Assembly (NCBI GenBank): GCA_022592435.1
Contig: JABYQS010000332.1
Span: 1-29,861, forward strand
Source of the DNA: Cerioporus squamosus
Taxonomy: Eukaryota > Basidiomycota > Agaricomycetes > Polyporales > Polyporaceae
DNA: 29,861 nucleotides
Direction: 5' to 3'
The position numbers and the translations under genes were made by a program. Below the pieces are notes generated by a model. The model made no database searches, was not told where the DNA came from, and saw only the letters and a program-made list of their open reading frames with translations. Positions within the stretch are counted from its first letter, which is position 1; each line of letters opens with the position of its first letter. This document shows, in pieces, positions 19,898 to 29,707 of this stretch.

Positions 19898-20348
19898 CGT
19901 ATCGATAGTGTAGTCTATAACGTGTCAATGAGGGCATAATGAGACCGTAGATCGTAGGACTCACCCGTCAACTGGCGAGTAGCAACTGTGAGACCTCTCG
20001 CGAGACGGGAGAGGGGAGACAAGGAAAGCCTGGCACGGACGATTATCGATGAACACCAGCACCAGGCTTGCTCGCAGGGCCCTACCGCAGCAGCTGTTCG
20101 AATTAAGAGGGCGCTCGGTTGGGACCGACCGGGAACCTCCCTACTCGTTACGTATCTGACATGGCTGTTTGCTTTCTGGGCTCTTGCGCATATGTATATA
20201 TGGAGCCCGGCCGAGAAAATCAACAGTCATTCTACACAACACACATCGTTGCAGAGCGCACGTTTCAGAAGCGAGAGCAGAGTCCAAACCGTAACAATTC
20301 GTCTAGACCTCGAGGGCGAATATGTCGAGAGGTAGCGTCCGTCTGGGC
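19898..20348. promoter_or_regulatory. upstream region of copy 3 (shared with the relic)
   Basis: Lies between the start of copy 3 and the stop of copy 4. It matches the relic flank at 17924-18190. The palindrome TCTCGCGAGA is at 19996-20005 and the half-palindromic CTCGGTTGGGACCGACC is at 20114-20130. A TATA-like run (GTATATATGG) lies near 20195. No additional gene is seen. Confidence 0.5.
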
Positions 20349-21530
20349 TCAACACCACTTCTCAGGTAACTCCCATATACCAACCATGCCGAAGAAACTC
20401 CCCTATATGCTGCGTGAGCCACGTACGAGAACGAATTAGAGCGGAGGACATACCCGGTTTTCACAGATGGTCGGGTGGCCGATGTCGCGGCCATTGATCT
20501 GACCAGGAGTGGTCGCACACATGGTCTCCCAACTTTCGCCACGGTTGACACCCCACAAGCGACCCTCGAAGTGCTGCAGAGTCATATAGATTCAGGCGCT
20601 GATGGGTTACAACCAGTGCGGAGGGAACTCACTGCGATTCCGGGTTTACCCTGCGCGCACCGCTGCCAAGAAGAGAGAGTCAGCCATGTCCTGAGGCTCG
20701 CTATATGAAGCGCACCTGGTACTCGATCTTAGCCCAGTATGGGATGCACCCCGGCTCATCCCAATTGACGAGCCACGACCCCTGCACATCTCCGCGATCC
20801 TGAACGATTGTTAACCATCACCGGGCAACGCTGCCATGTACATACTCACATCACGCTGACAATCAGCCGGTCCATCGAATTGGCGGCCGCGTACGGTGTT
20901 CGGCATATCGCTGCAGACCTCGAGCCAGTTGAGGTCGGACGGGATGTCTTTCAGGGTAGCACGGTAGACACGCGTGTCGTACGCTTTGCAGTGGGCGTCG
21001 CCGACGGGCTGTGTCCAGTAGACACCCTGCCGCTTGCGTTCCACCTCCTTGCGGTGCCGCGCCTCGTTCTTGCGTTCCTCCCCCCACTTGTTCCTTTCTT
21101 CCAGCCACTGCGCGCGTTCGGCGTCCCACTGGTGCGTCTCCTGCTCGTGCAGTTCACGATCTGCAGCCCACTCATCAAGTAGGATCTTGTGAGCCTTCGT
21201 CTGCGCCTTCCATTCACGGCGGATCGCGCGTTTGGCGGAAGCAGAGACGTCGTCCAAAGGGCAGGATATAACGCTGAGATTCTGCAGGATCAGAATCACC
21301 ATTAGGATAGATCCGAGTATGGTGCAGAGGAGACGGAGGGCCCGGCGTCGCTTCGGCTCGTACTTGGGGAGGAGAGCGGTTCTCTCGTAGCTGAGGGGGG
21401 AGGGGAGGGGAGCGACATAACGTGCTGTGCTGGATGGGCCAGGAGTCGATATTGGGGGTGTATAGACGTCTTGGTACCTCGGAGGAGGCCCATATTTAGA
21501 GGCCACGGATGAAGCGTAGTCAGAGTCCAT
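20349..21530 (-). CDS. copy 4: single-pass membrane protein with duplicated 4-Cys module
   Basis: Five exons: 21530-20850, 20799-20716, 20662-20633 (30 nt), 20573-20454 and 20402-20349 (322 residues), with the same phase-0 exon plan as copy 3. The cytosolic tail has PPxY (GPPPRYQDV) and a dileucine-type signal (ERTALLP). The membrane helix (LLCTILGSILMVILILQNL) is preceded by KRRRALR. A shorter charged stalk (to RHRKEVERKRQGVYW) leads to module A (cysteines in HCKAY, EVCSD, DCQRD, PGCIPYW) and module B (RCAQG, TMCATTP, TICENR, and the final WC). The open frame extends upstream to 21560 but has no ATG there, so 21530 is chosen. It is the most diverged member. Function is unknown; sorting by WW-domain ubiquitin ligases is suggested by PPxY only. 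Confidence 0.8.
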
Positions 21531-22100
21531 GCTGGTCTTGTCGTGGGATGGGTGTAGCAAGCTCGGGCTTATGAGGAGAAGGAGACGCAGAGAGTCCTAG
21601 GGATCCGAGTACACTAGCTGTCAAATGTGTCAGGAAGGCAATGCGGTAGGCTGCGGTAGGCTCAAGGTTTGAGCATGTCGGAGGACCGGGGCCGGTGAGC
21701 TAGCAGCACTTGGAGATACATCTCGAGAGCCCTGCTGCTGCAGGCCTGGATAGAGCGATTGCCAGTGTCGCACTCCACAGTATGTGTTGCACAGAAAAGC
21801 GAGGCAAGAGGTCAGGAAATATTTTAATGGTCAAGCTGCGATACTTAGCGCTGGTCGCGGCCCGTCGCGATCGACACGCGAGCATGCGGGGTAGATCTAG
21901 CCGCCCAGGAAGATAAGGCCGCTTAAACATCCCCGCGTCCCGCCAACCGCCATGTATACATGATAAGTCCGTCGACGGGGGCATCCCGCCCTCCCATCCT
22001 TACCACCACCTCCTTCGCGTACACCCACGCCTTCTGCGAGACAGACTGAGCGTCCCTGAACATGCTCACTGCGGCACCTTCCTCTGCGATCCTGCCCACC
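21531..22100. other. intergenic with a possible minus-strand gene remnant
   Basis: Lies upstream of copy 4 (-) and of the oxygenase (+), so it should hold both promoters. A doubled TGCGGTAGGC occurs near 21640-21660. The only coding-like stretch is the minus frame at 21923-22168, listed separately. Confidence 0.4.
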
Positions 22101-22168
22101 ATGAGGCGCATAGCTTCCTCTCCGAGGCCTTGGTCGGTATCGCACCCCACTCGCGCCGCTCGGTACAC
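21923..22168 (-). pseudogene. possible coding remnant antisense to the oxygenase 5' end
   Basis: The minus frame has the composition of a real protein (Val/Ala/Glu/Asp-balanced; pieces such as GLGEEAMRLMVGRIAEEG and QKAWVYAKEVVVRMGG). The overlapping plus frame is Arg/Ser-rich, as shadows are. No ATG or clean upstream exon was found. It may be the tail of a lost gene. I cannot name the family with confidence. Confidence 0.3.
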
Positions 22169-23427
22169 CAGGAGGACACTGGCAACGCATGTGGAGGTAC
22201 GTACAGGAGCCGTATGTCGCTATCTCGCCGCATTCCGAGCCTCGCCCATGTAGGACAACTTCCGTATCCCCATCATCGACTTCAGCAAGTACCGGGACGC
22301 GGCTACAACCGCGCAGAAGGAGGAGACCGCGCAAGAGGTCGTGCGTGGCTTCACAGACGTCGGCTTCATCTACCTCAGCAACCATGGCATTCCGGAGGAG
22401 ACTGTCAAGCACACCTTCCAGAAGGTCAGCGCAGTCCAATCTGTACTTGACGATCGTATGGCATGTATAACTGACACGGACTATCTCAGAGCGCAGAGTT
22501 CTTCAGCATGCCCATAGAGAAGAAGGCTGAGCTCGCATGGCGCGACCCTCGCGCTAACCGTGGCTTCGTGCAAGTAGGCCGCGAGCGCGTGACCCAGTCT
22601 GCGGACGCAGACGAGATCAAACAGCTCCGCGAGAAGGCACCGGACTACAAGGAGTCCATGGAGATCGGCCGCGACTGGGACAAGACGTACAAGAACTACT
22701 GGCCGCAGGAGGCGGATGCCCCGGGGTTCAAACGCACGATGCTCAACTTCTTCCAGACGTGCCATGAGTTGCATGTGCTCGTGATGCGTTCCATCGCGCT
22801 TGGCCTGCGTCTGGAGGAGTCCTTCTTCGATAGCAAGATCAACGAGCAGTACCACAACTTGCGTTTGCTGTCATACCCGCCTATCAAGACGCAATTGCTT
22901 CGTGAAGAGGGTACAGCACGCGCCGGTGCCCACTCAGACTATGGCACCTTGACGCTGCTCTTCCAGGACTCTGTAAGCTCACCGCAACCATCGAGGTATC
23001 TGAATATTACTCATACTGTCATTCGCGCCAGGTTGGCGGTCTGGAGGTTCAGAACCCGCGAACCGGCCTGTTCCAACCCGCCACGCCCATCGTGAGTGTA
23101 TCTCATCCACATCTTGACCATTGATAGAAACGACCTTGTCTTCAGCCTGGAACCATCGTCGTGAACGCTGGCGACCTCCTCGCCCGTTGGAGCAACGACG
23201 TTCTTCGCTCGACCCTGCACCGAGTGGTCGCGCCTCCAGCGAAGGCGATCAGCGAGACCGAGGGCATCACCCCCGCGCGCCAGTCAATTGCGTTCTTCTG
23301 CAATCCCAACCAGGGTGCCGAGATCTCGTGCCTCCCGACGTGTGTGGTTCCCGGAGGCAATCCGAAGTACCCTCCAGTGACGACCGAGGATTACATTGTG
23401 GGCAGACTGAAGGCGACGTACATGTAG
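22101..23427 (+). CDS. isopenicillin-N-synthase-like 2-oxoglutarate/Fe(II) oxygenase
   Basis: Exons: 22101-22196 (uncertain first exon), 22254-22424, 22490-22972, 23032-23091 and 23146-23427, giving about 363 residues. An N-terminal DIOX_N-type start (RIPIIDFSKYRD, GFIYLSNHGIP) leads to the jelly-roll core. Iron ligands are His237 and Asp239 in GAHSDYGTLTLL and His295 in RSTLHRVV; the 2-oxoglutarate anchor is Arg315-x-Ser in ARQSIAFF. The enzyme is probably cytosolic and oxidises a small molecule. The family spans many substrates in basidiomycetes and none can be assigned. The exon starting GACAAC follows TAG directly, so a separate 5' exon is required. The only consistent donor I find is GTACGT at 22197, which leaves an odd Arg-rich N-terminus. 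Confidence 0.85.
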
Positions 23428-24124
23428 ATTTTTTCGGGCGTATGTTTGCGGGGTTTTTCTTGGATAATCTGTAACTAATGTACATTGTGACGTTCTACCT
23501 TGCTGTATCCGCGCCCTCTGTGATGCGCTTCCCTCCGTCGACCACGCCTGAGCTAGTCGGACCACAAGCTACTGCATGTACTAGTACACGATCTCCGGCG
23601 GGAGGTCGACGTCATACTCCGCGCATGCCACTCGTGCATGGTCGGGGCATGAGGACGACGATCGTCGGAGGAGACAGTGCACTATCTGTTCCTACCTCGG
23701 CCACCGCAAGAACACCCAACATAAGTAGCGCGGCTGTGAAGTTGCACCCAGCGAGGGAGCTGCAGGCCGGGCGCGTCGGTGACGCGATGCGTAACGCAGC
23801 ACGTGTCGTTCGTCACACACCGCGATCGGGGCGCGCCGCCTAGGTCGGAAGCGCAAGTGACGCTGCTCGTACTTACTACAAACATACTGTACTGGGATCA
23901 CCCAAGTCCGTCGCGCAAGAATTCTGCGACGAACCTCCAAGTGGATCAAGCCACAATCTGTATGTGCTAGCCCCATCCGAGCGCGTTCTGGCAGCCGTCC
24001 TCAGGCTGCTGCTTGAATAACAAGCTGGCTATACTTACTTCGCCGCCATTAATCTCAATAGGTGAGCGAGCCCCGCTGGCACGTTCTGACTCAACAGATA
24101 CTTATCCCGCTCCACAAAACAGTT
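23428..24124. other. intergenic, no feature recognised
   Basis: A 697 bp gap between two plus-strand genes. The open frames inside are short and have shadow-like composition. It should contain the promoter of the FIST-type gene. A short 5' untranslated exon cannot be excluded. Confidence 0.4.
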
Positions 24125-25667
24125 ATGGCGGTCCACATGAGCACCATTGTCTCCCGGAAGACTGCGGACATACTCTCGCATCTGTCGCAACTCCGTCCCA
24201 CCTTCGCATCACGTCCGCTTCTTTACACGATCTCCGTCTCCCAACACACCAGCAGCTCAGACCTCTCCGAGCTGGTTGCCTCAGTGAAGTCGATGTCCGA
24301 CGACTCCGTCGGGTGTCTATCTGCGCCCATTCCATCCGCAAGGCCGTCGTGGCAGCAGTGCACGGCAGTGTCTGTAGCCTCTTTCGATGCGCACCATGCC
24401 ATGACCTTCCGTAGCACAGTACCGGGGCGGAAGGCTACACAGGTCGGTCGATGGCACGCGATGCACCAGAAGGAGAAACAGCAGGACACGCAAGACTATA
24501 GCCAGGATATCGACTGGGAGAGTGCGCTGTCGCGATCCTATGAGAGCGATGCCATGCCACCCGCGTTGAAAGGCCTCTCGTATGTCCCTTGTCATGTTCG
24601 GCGGCGCTGAGCTGACCGCACCTCCCTCACAGCGAAAGAGATCCGGACAGTATCCTGTACTTCAGCGATAACTCGCCTGAAGGATTGAACAGCGTGCTGT
24701 CGCGGTTCTCTTCTGCGACCAAGGTTGGCGAGATCCGACATTCCCCTATATCTTCGTCGCTGACGCTGAGGATCAAGCTAGGTCTGATTGCTACTTCCAC
24801 GCCGTTCGTAACCGGTAGGCCGTATACCCTATTCCACAACGACTCAATACATTCCGACGGTGCTGTCGGAATGTGTTTGTCTTCGGGATCACGATCGAAG
24901 CCGTTCAGCGAATACCCAGGGCTAGAAGCCATCACACGACCGATGGTAGTGACGAGGTACCTTCATGCGCACAACGCCCCATCGCGCCTCTGCTCACCAG
25001 TTGATCTAACACAGCGTTGAAGGTAACCTCGTGAATGCGGTGGACAACGCAAATCCGTCCAGGCTCCTCTTGCACGCTATCCAAACCCATCCTGCAGTGG
25101 CGGCCTCTGCTGAGCACATCTCGAAAGACTTGCGACTGTACCTAGGAACCCTGAAGCAAGCGGGCAGTTCTCACCAGGTTCGTTGCGTATCTAATCACTC
25201 CTCGAGCCTTCGTACTTAATTGGTGGTTGCTGCAGCTGGACCAGCTTTTCTATATCACGTCAGGCGACCCGTCGCGGGGTTCGATAGCCCTCGATACGGA
25301 TACGGCCCCTGCCGAGGGTTCACTGGTGCAGGTGAGCTCTCCAGAAAGAGATTTGACCCTGGCTTAGCCTCTAAAGCTCCATGCATTGCAGTTCTTCTTG
25401 CTGCCTCCCACCACAAAACCCGACATTCTGAACGAAGTCCTGAGCCCCAGCATCTCGTCTCGAAGCCTGACCTTTGCTTCCACCTCCATGGACGATCTCA
25501 ACATAACGGTTGTCACTGCAGAATCCTCCGGGACCGTTATACTGCAAGATACATTCGTTGCAGCCTCGGAGAACGGATGCATCGTGAGCCGGGCTGAGGG
25601 AGGCAAGAGTGAGCGTCCGTGGAAATGTTCTGTTCCTGGGAGCCTGGTGGGCTTGCGGTGGGCATGA
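24125..25667 (+). CDS. FIST-type domain protein
   Basis: Five exons: 24125-24579, 24633-24956, 25015-25177, 25236-25331 and 25392-25667 (437 residues). Phases agree throughout. Features: an N-terminal strand-helix unit (LLYTISVSQHTSSSDLSELV), VGCLSAP, GRKATQVGRWHAM, then ILYFSDNSPEGLNSVLSRF, LGLIATSTPFVTGRPYTLF, VEGNLVNAVDNANP, and an all-beta C-terminus (FFLLPPTTKPD, LQDTFVAASENG). The ATS-TPF-GRP-TLF pattern and the DGN-like NAVDNANPSR resemble FIST_N/FIST_C proteins, which are thought to sense small ligands. I assign this from recall of fungal relatives, so the family is likely but not certain. A second in-frame ATG at 24137 could be the true start. No membrane helix or signal peptide is seen. 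Confidence 0.65.
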
Positions 25668-25932
25668 TTGCAAGAGAAGCTGCGTAACCATAACCGCGTG
25701 TAAATTTCGTAGTATCGTCTTTCTTCCGCCCTTGACTTTCGGGAAGGACCTTCAAGGACGGAAATTACTGCAGTTGCCTCATTTGGGCAGGTCGTGGTTA
25801 CCTATCACGAGCGCTTACCACAAGTAGAGTACTTACTCTCGTTCAGCCACTGCCAACCCTACTGCGCCGCGTCTTCTTCTGCTTGTGTTGCACCCATCAT
25901 CTGCTCAGTCAACCCGACAATCTCAGGAGATC

Positions 25933-26873
25933 ATGAACCGCATATTTGGCACATCCTCGAGCAAAAAACCACGTCCGACTCTCAACGATGCCATCTCATC
26001 AGTCAGTGGCGGCTTCTAGCCACTATGGCCACATCGCAAGTGTATTGATGCCTCAACATACACATCCTAGACAGACACCCGGATGGCATCTATTGAAGTC
26101 AAGATCAAGAAGCTGGATGGAGAGCTTGCACGGTATAAGGAGCAAATGAGCAGACTGCGAAATGGTCCTGGCAAGGTACGTTCGCGCGAACATCACTGCA
26201 ACTCTCCGCGTAGACCGACACTATGTGTGGCGACACCCTAGAACGCGATTCAGGAGCGCGCCCTTCGTACTCTCAAGCAGAAGCGGATGTACGAGTCGCA
26301 GCTCGCACAGCTCACGCAGCAGACGTTCAACATGGAGTCCGCGGCACTCGCAACGGAGAACCTCCGGAACACGATGGCGACCGTCGACGCGATGAAGCAG
26401 ACGAACAAGGAGCTCCGAAAGCAGTATGGGAAGATTGACATTGACAAGATCGAGGTGCGTAATTCTCGTTCATAGACAAGCTCGGCATAGCTCAGGCGGC
26501 GCAAACGAACGCAACAGAGCGTACACTACGACATGGAGGACCTACTTGAACAGGCAAACGAGATCCAGGAAACGCTGGGTCGTTCGTATGCTGTTCCAGA
26601 CGAGATTGACGAGGCGGACCTCCAAGCTGGTGAGTACTCCGGTCTGCTTTATGGGCTAGGTCTCAATATGGTCGGCAGAACTGGACGCGCTGGAGCTGGA
26701 TGTCGAGGAGGAAGGCCCGTCATATTTGAGTGACCTCAATAAGGTGCCGGACTTCATTGACGAACCGCCTGTGGAGGTATCGGAGGTCAGTTATACGTCC
26801 CGCAGTGGGAACTACACGCTGAAGTATGCTTTAGACCCCAGAGCAGAAGGAGGCTGTCAAGACATCGGCATAG
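25933..26873 (+). CDS. VPS60: ESCRT-III-associated protein Vps60/CHMP5
   Basis: Six exons: 25933-26001, 26071-26175, 26242-26454, 26518-26629, 26679-26785 and 26835-26873 (214 residues). It begins MNRIFG, the characteristic Vps60/CHMP5 start. The Snf7-type basic helices follow (IEVKIKKLDGELARYK, ALRTLKQKRMYESQL), then the long helix with MATVDAMKQTNKELRK. The acidic C-terminal region (DLEQ-type helix MEDLLEQANEIQETLG, ADLQAELDALELDVEEE) ends in a short tail. Vps60 works on endosomes, where it binds Vta1 and helps regulate the Vps4 ATPase during multivesicular body sorting. Length is close to yeast Vps60 (229). The last exon is only 39 nt. No oddities were seen. Confidence 0.92.
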
Positions 26874-27111
26874 ATGTGGAAGCGGACTATCGACATCTCT
26901 CTCTTATTTTTGTACCATCATCGGATGTATCGTCAACGGGAGCTATGCATTGTACTTTACAACAGTCCCCGGATTCGCAATGCGTCGGTTGCAGTTGCAC
27001 TCTTGGGTGCACTAGGGAACGAGGCGACATTGCTTCTGAACGTCGCGCTGTTCCAGTATGGACGATGTGTATGGAGTGTATAGGAGCACTGTGGTACATA
27101 GCATATGGCGT

Positions 27112-29385
27112 TCAGCCGTATCGCTTCTCTGTGCCATCATCCTCTGCAAACCAATCCTGCACTGACCTCGTCTCCTCCACGGGCGCAATGTTGATGATCG
27201 TGGACTTGCTTTGCGTATCTGCAGGGAACACGTAAGCAATAGGCCACGAAGACGAACATGCCAACTGCGGCGAACGTACAAGCCTCGAACGCTTCCACGC
27301 CGTTCTCCCTCCCGATACCGCTCTCTTTCATACCGCCCCTGTAGCGTTTCGGCCGTGAGTTCGCAATGCTTCCGGAAATAAGACATCGAGGCACGAACCA
27401 TGGTGAACTAGGGTCGTTCCGGTGATGCGTGTTAACCCACACGAGCCCAGCCTCTATCTCGGCAGATACCCGGTGTGCCCTCGAGAGGTCCTGTGTCCAG
27501 ATACCAGCACCCAATCCATACTTGCACGCGTTCGCCAGCTCAACGCCTTCACGTTCGCTCTGCCCGTCACACCATCACAAAAGACCCCGCGAAATTCGCA
27601 GACCAGAAGCACAAGGGAAAGTCAGCGGAGAGTATTGCAAGTGCGATGTGAAGTAGCGGAAAGGACGCACCGAGAAGCGAGTGACGACGACGACTGGGCC
27701 GAAGATCTCTTCTCGCCAGAGGTCGTCCTCGGTGGACACATCGGTGATGACCGTTGGAGGGAAGAACGCTCCGCGCGAGAAGTCGTAGCCGTCCAGCGCC
27801 GAGGTGCCTGTCATGCGTTTTCCGCCTGTCAGAATTCTCCCTTCACCCTGCTGCACCAGGGCCTCTATGCGCTCCAGCTGGCGCAGCGAGATGACCGTGC
27901 CATGGTCGATTTGGGGTTCATAGCTGCGAGCATCCGAGAGTGATCGGTCAGCGGTTTACATGCAGAGGAAGGACTAGGAAGGAGCGTGCGTACGGTTGCC
28001 CATCCGATTGGTGACGCTCTCGACCTTCTTCATGAAGAGAGCCATGAACTCGTCATAGATCCTGTCCTGCACAATGAGCCGCGTCCCAGAGACGCACGTC
28101 TGGCCCGAGGCAATGAAGCACGCAAACGCCGCGCCGTTCGCGGCTGACTGGGGGTCCGCGTCGTCGAACACGACTATAGGTGCCTTGCCGCCGAGCTCTG
28201 CGGTGTATGAGGCGAGGTTCTGGCCCACAATGCGGCCGATGGCCCGTCCGGTCTCCGTTCCTGCCTTTGAACGACAGTTCATATCAAGTTACGCCAACGA
28301 TACAGGAGCTGCTCACCGTAATGTCGACCTTCCTGACCGTAGGTCAGACACGAGCATCTTGCCCACTGTCCTGCCGTAGCCGGGAAGCACCTGCAAGACT
28401 CCCTGGGGGACTACGCCATGAGTTCAAGGTCCACCTGTGGTGCTTATACGTGGAAGATGGAAAACACACCTCCTGCACTTATAGCCATCTCTGCAAACTC
28501 GAGCACGCTCATAGGTGCGAGTTCGCTGGGCTTAACAATGACGGAGTTGCCCGCGGCGAGCGCAGGGGCTATCTTCTTGACTGCTATGAGCAGGGGATGG
28601 TTGAAGGGCTGTCGCAGGGCATTAAGTAGGACTGCAACGAGGAAGATACGCTCCCACCCACCGTTATCTGGGCGACAAACCCAAGGGCACTCGCTGCACA
28701 TAGTTGAGCAGAGGTCCCTGTGTCGGCGCGACGAAGGACCCGTGCGTTCGCAGCAGGGCCGCATAGTAGTCTCTGTTACAAGGACCTATGATCAGACCAC
28801 CAGCGAGCGTACGAGTGAACAACGTACAGCCATTCCGGCAGCCTCCCAAGCTACTTCACACCCGTGAACGTCCGCTCTCCCCCGAAGTGGACGAATATGC
28901 GAACGTACCTGCGCCTTCATCTCCCGTATCGCGCGCCCCGTCTGCAGCGTCTCAATCTTCGCGAGGTCTGGCACCCGCTCCTCCAGATCACGCGCGAGGT
29001 TCGACAGCACCCCTGCGCGCTGGCTCGCCGGGGCCCGCGACCAGATGCCCGCCTTGAAGACCTCGTGCGCGCTGAACACCGCGTTCTCCACGTCCTCCTG
29101 GTTCGCGCAGGCGACTCTGCACCCGAAACGAATACGGATGTCAAAGCCTGAGGATATGCCATCGAGTGCGACGTTGGAGAACGTACGTAGCTAACTCCTC
29201 GCCATTCGCAGGGTTCCTCACCACTAGCCTGAGTGGTCCCGTGTGGTCAGACCAGACTTGCACGCTTGGAACACGCTCAACAATACGTACTCTTCGCGTC
29301 CGGTTGCATCAGGAAGCGGACCATCGAGCGATGTATGCAAGCAGAAGGGTCCGTACCGCTGTCTGTGCAGTCGGTGCACCTGCAT
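27112..29385 (-). CDS. NAD(P)-dependent aldehyde dehydrogenase, three apparent frameshifts
   Basis: Oxidises an aldehyde to its acid. Twelve exons: 29385-29291, 29228-29187, 29116-28909, 28850-28828, 28772-28662, 28608-28470, 28410-28317, 28264-27994, 27923-27671, 27559-27399, 27338-27280 and 27218-27112. Motifs: PFNHPLLIAVKK, VIVKPSELAP, catalytic Glu about 261 in AELGGK, catalytic Cys about 295 in SGQTCVSGTR, EEIFGPVV, and KESGIGRENG near the end. The phases close only if one base is restored in each of exons 5 (near 28679), 7 (near 28344) and 9 (near 27891). Each site is a homopolymer one base short. The corrected length is about 521 residues, slightly long for the class. The start at 29385 is the best in-frame ATG found, but the first exon is uncertain. 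No signal peptide, so probably cytosolic; the substrate is unknown. Confidence 0.88.
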
Positions 29386-29707
29386 CGGAAGTCAGCGTTG
29401 CACCGCGGACGGCTTGTCTCCTAGGTATGCTGGACGCACAATTTGTGCTCTGGCCGTCCTCGGAGTCCTCATGTCCTATATGGGAATGATATAGCGAAGT
29501 GGAGACGCAGCAGAGAGCGAGCAGAGCAAGACCAGCAGCTCGCCGTCGCGGAGAAGGTGTGACGTATGCGAAGCGCTCGTTGCAGGGCTCTATCATGTAG
29601 TGGGCTTTCGCGTACTGGTCTCCTACCCAGTCGCGTACTAGTACACTCCGATATCGGACTCAGGCTGTAGAAACAAGCGACGTGACGGTAGTGCTAGTAA
29701 TTCTATG
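29386..29707. other. intergenic: promoter of the aldehyde dehydrogenase gene
   Basis: Lies between the dehydrogenase start and the stop of the right-edge gene, both on the minus strand. A minus open frame that includes a hydrophobic stretch overlaps it but is not convincing as a gene. Nothing else is recognised. Confidence 0.4.

Noticed and set aside
21897..22439. 180-codon minus-strand open frame
   Set aside because: It is the antisense of the oxygenase exon encoding the DIOX_N start; composition is mirror-like.
29309..29596. 95-codon minus-strand open frame with a hydrophobic stretch
   Set aside because: Overlaps the proposed first exon of the aldehyde dehydrogenase in another frame; the hydrophobic part is short and no homologue is recognised. 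A small gene cannot be fully excluded.
17888..29653. Shared 13-mer TACACTCCGATAT near 17890 and 29641
   Set aside because: The match does not extend on either side; it may be chance or a very old fragment.
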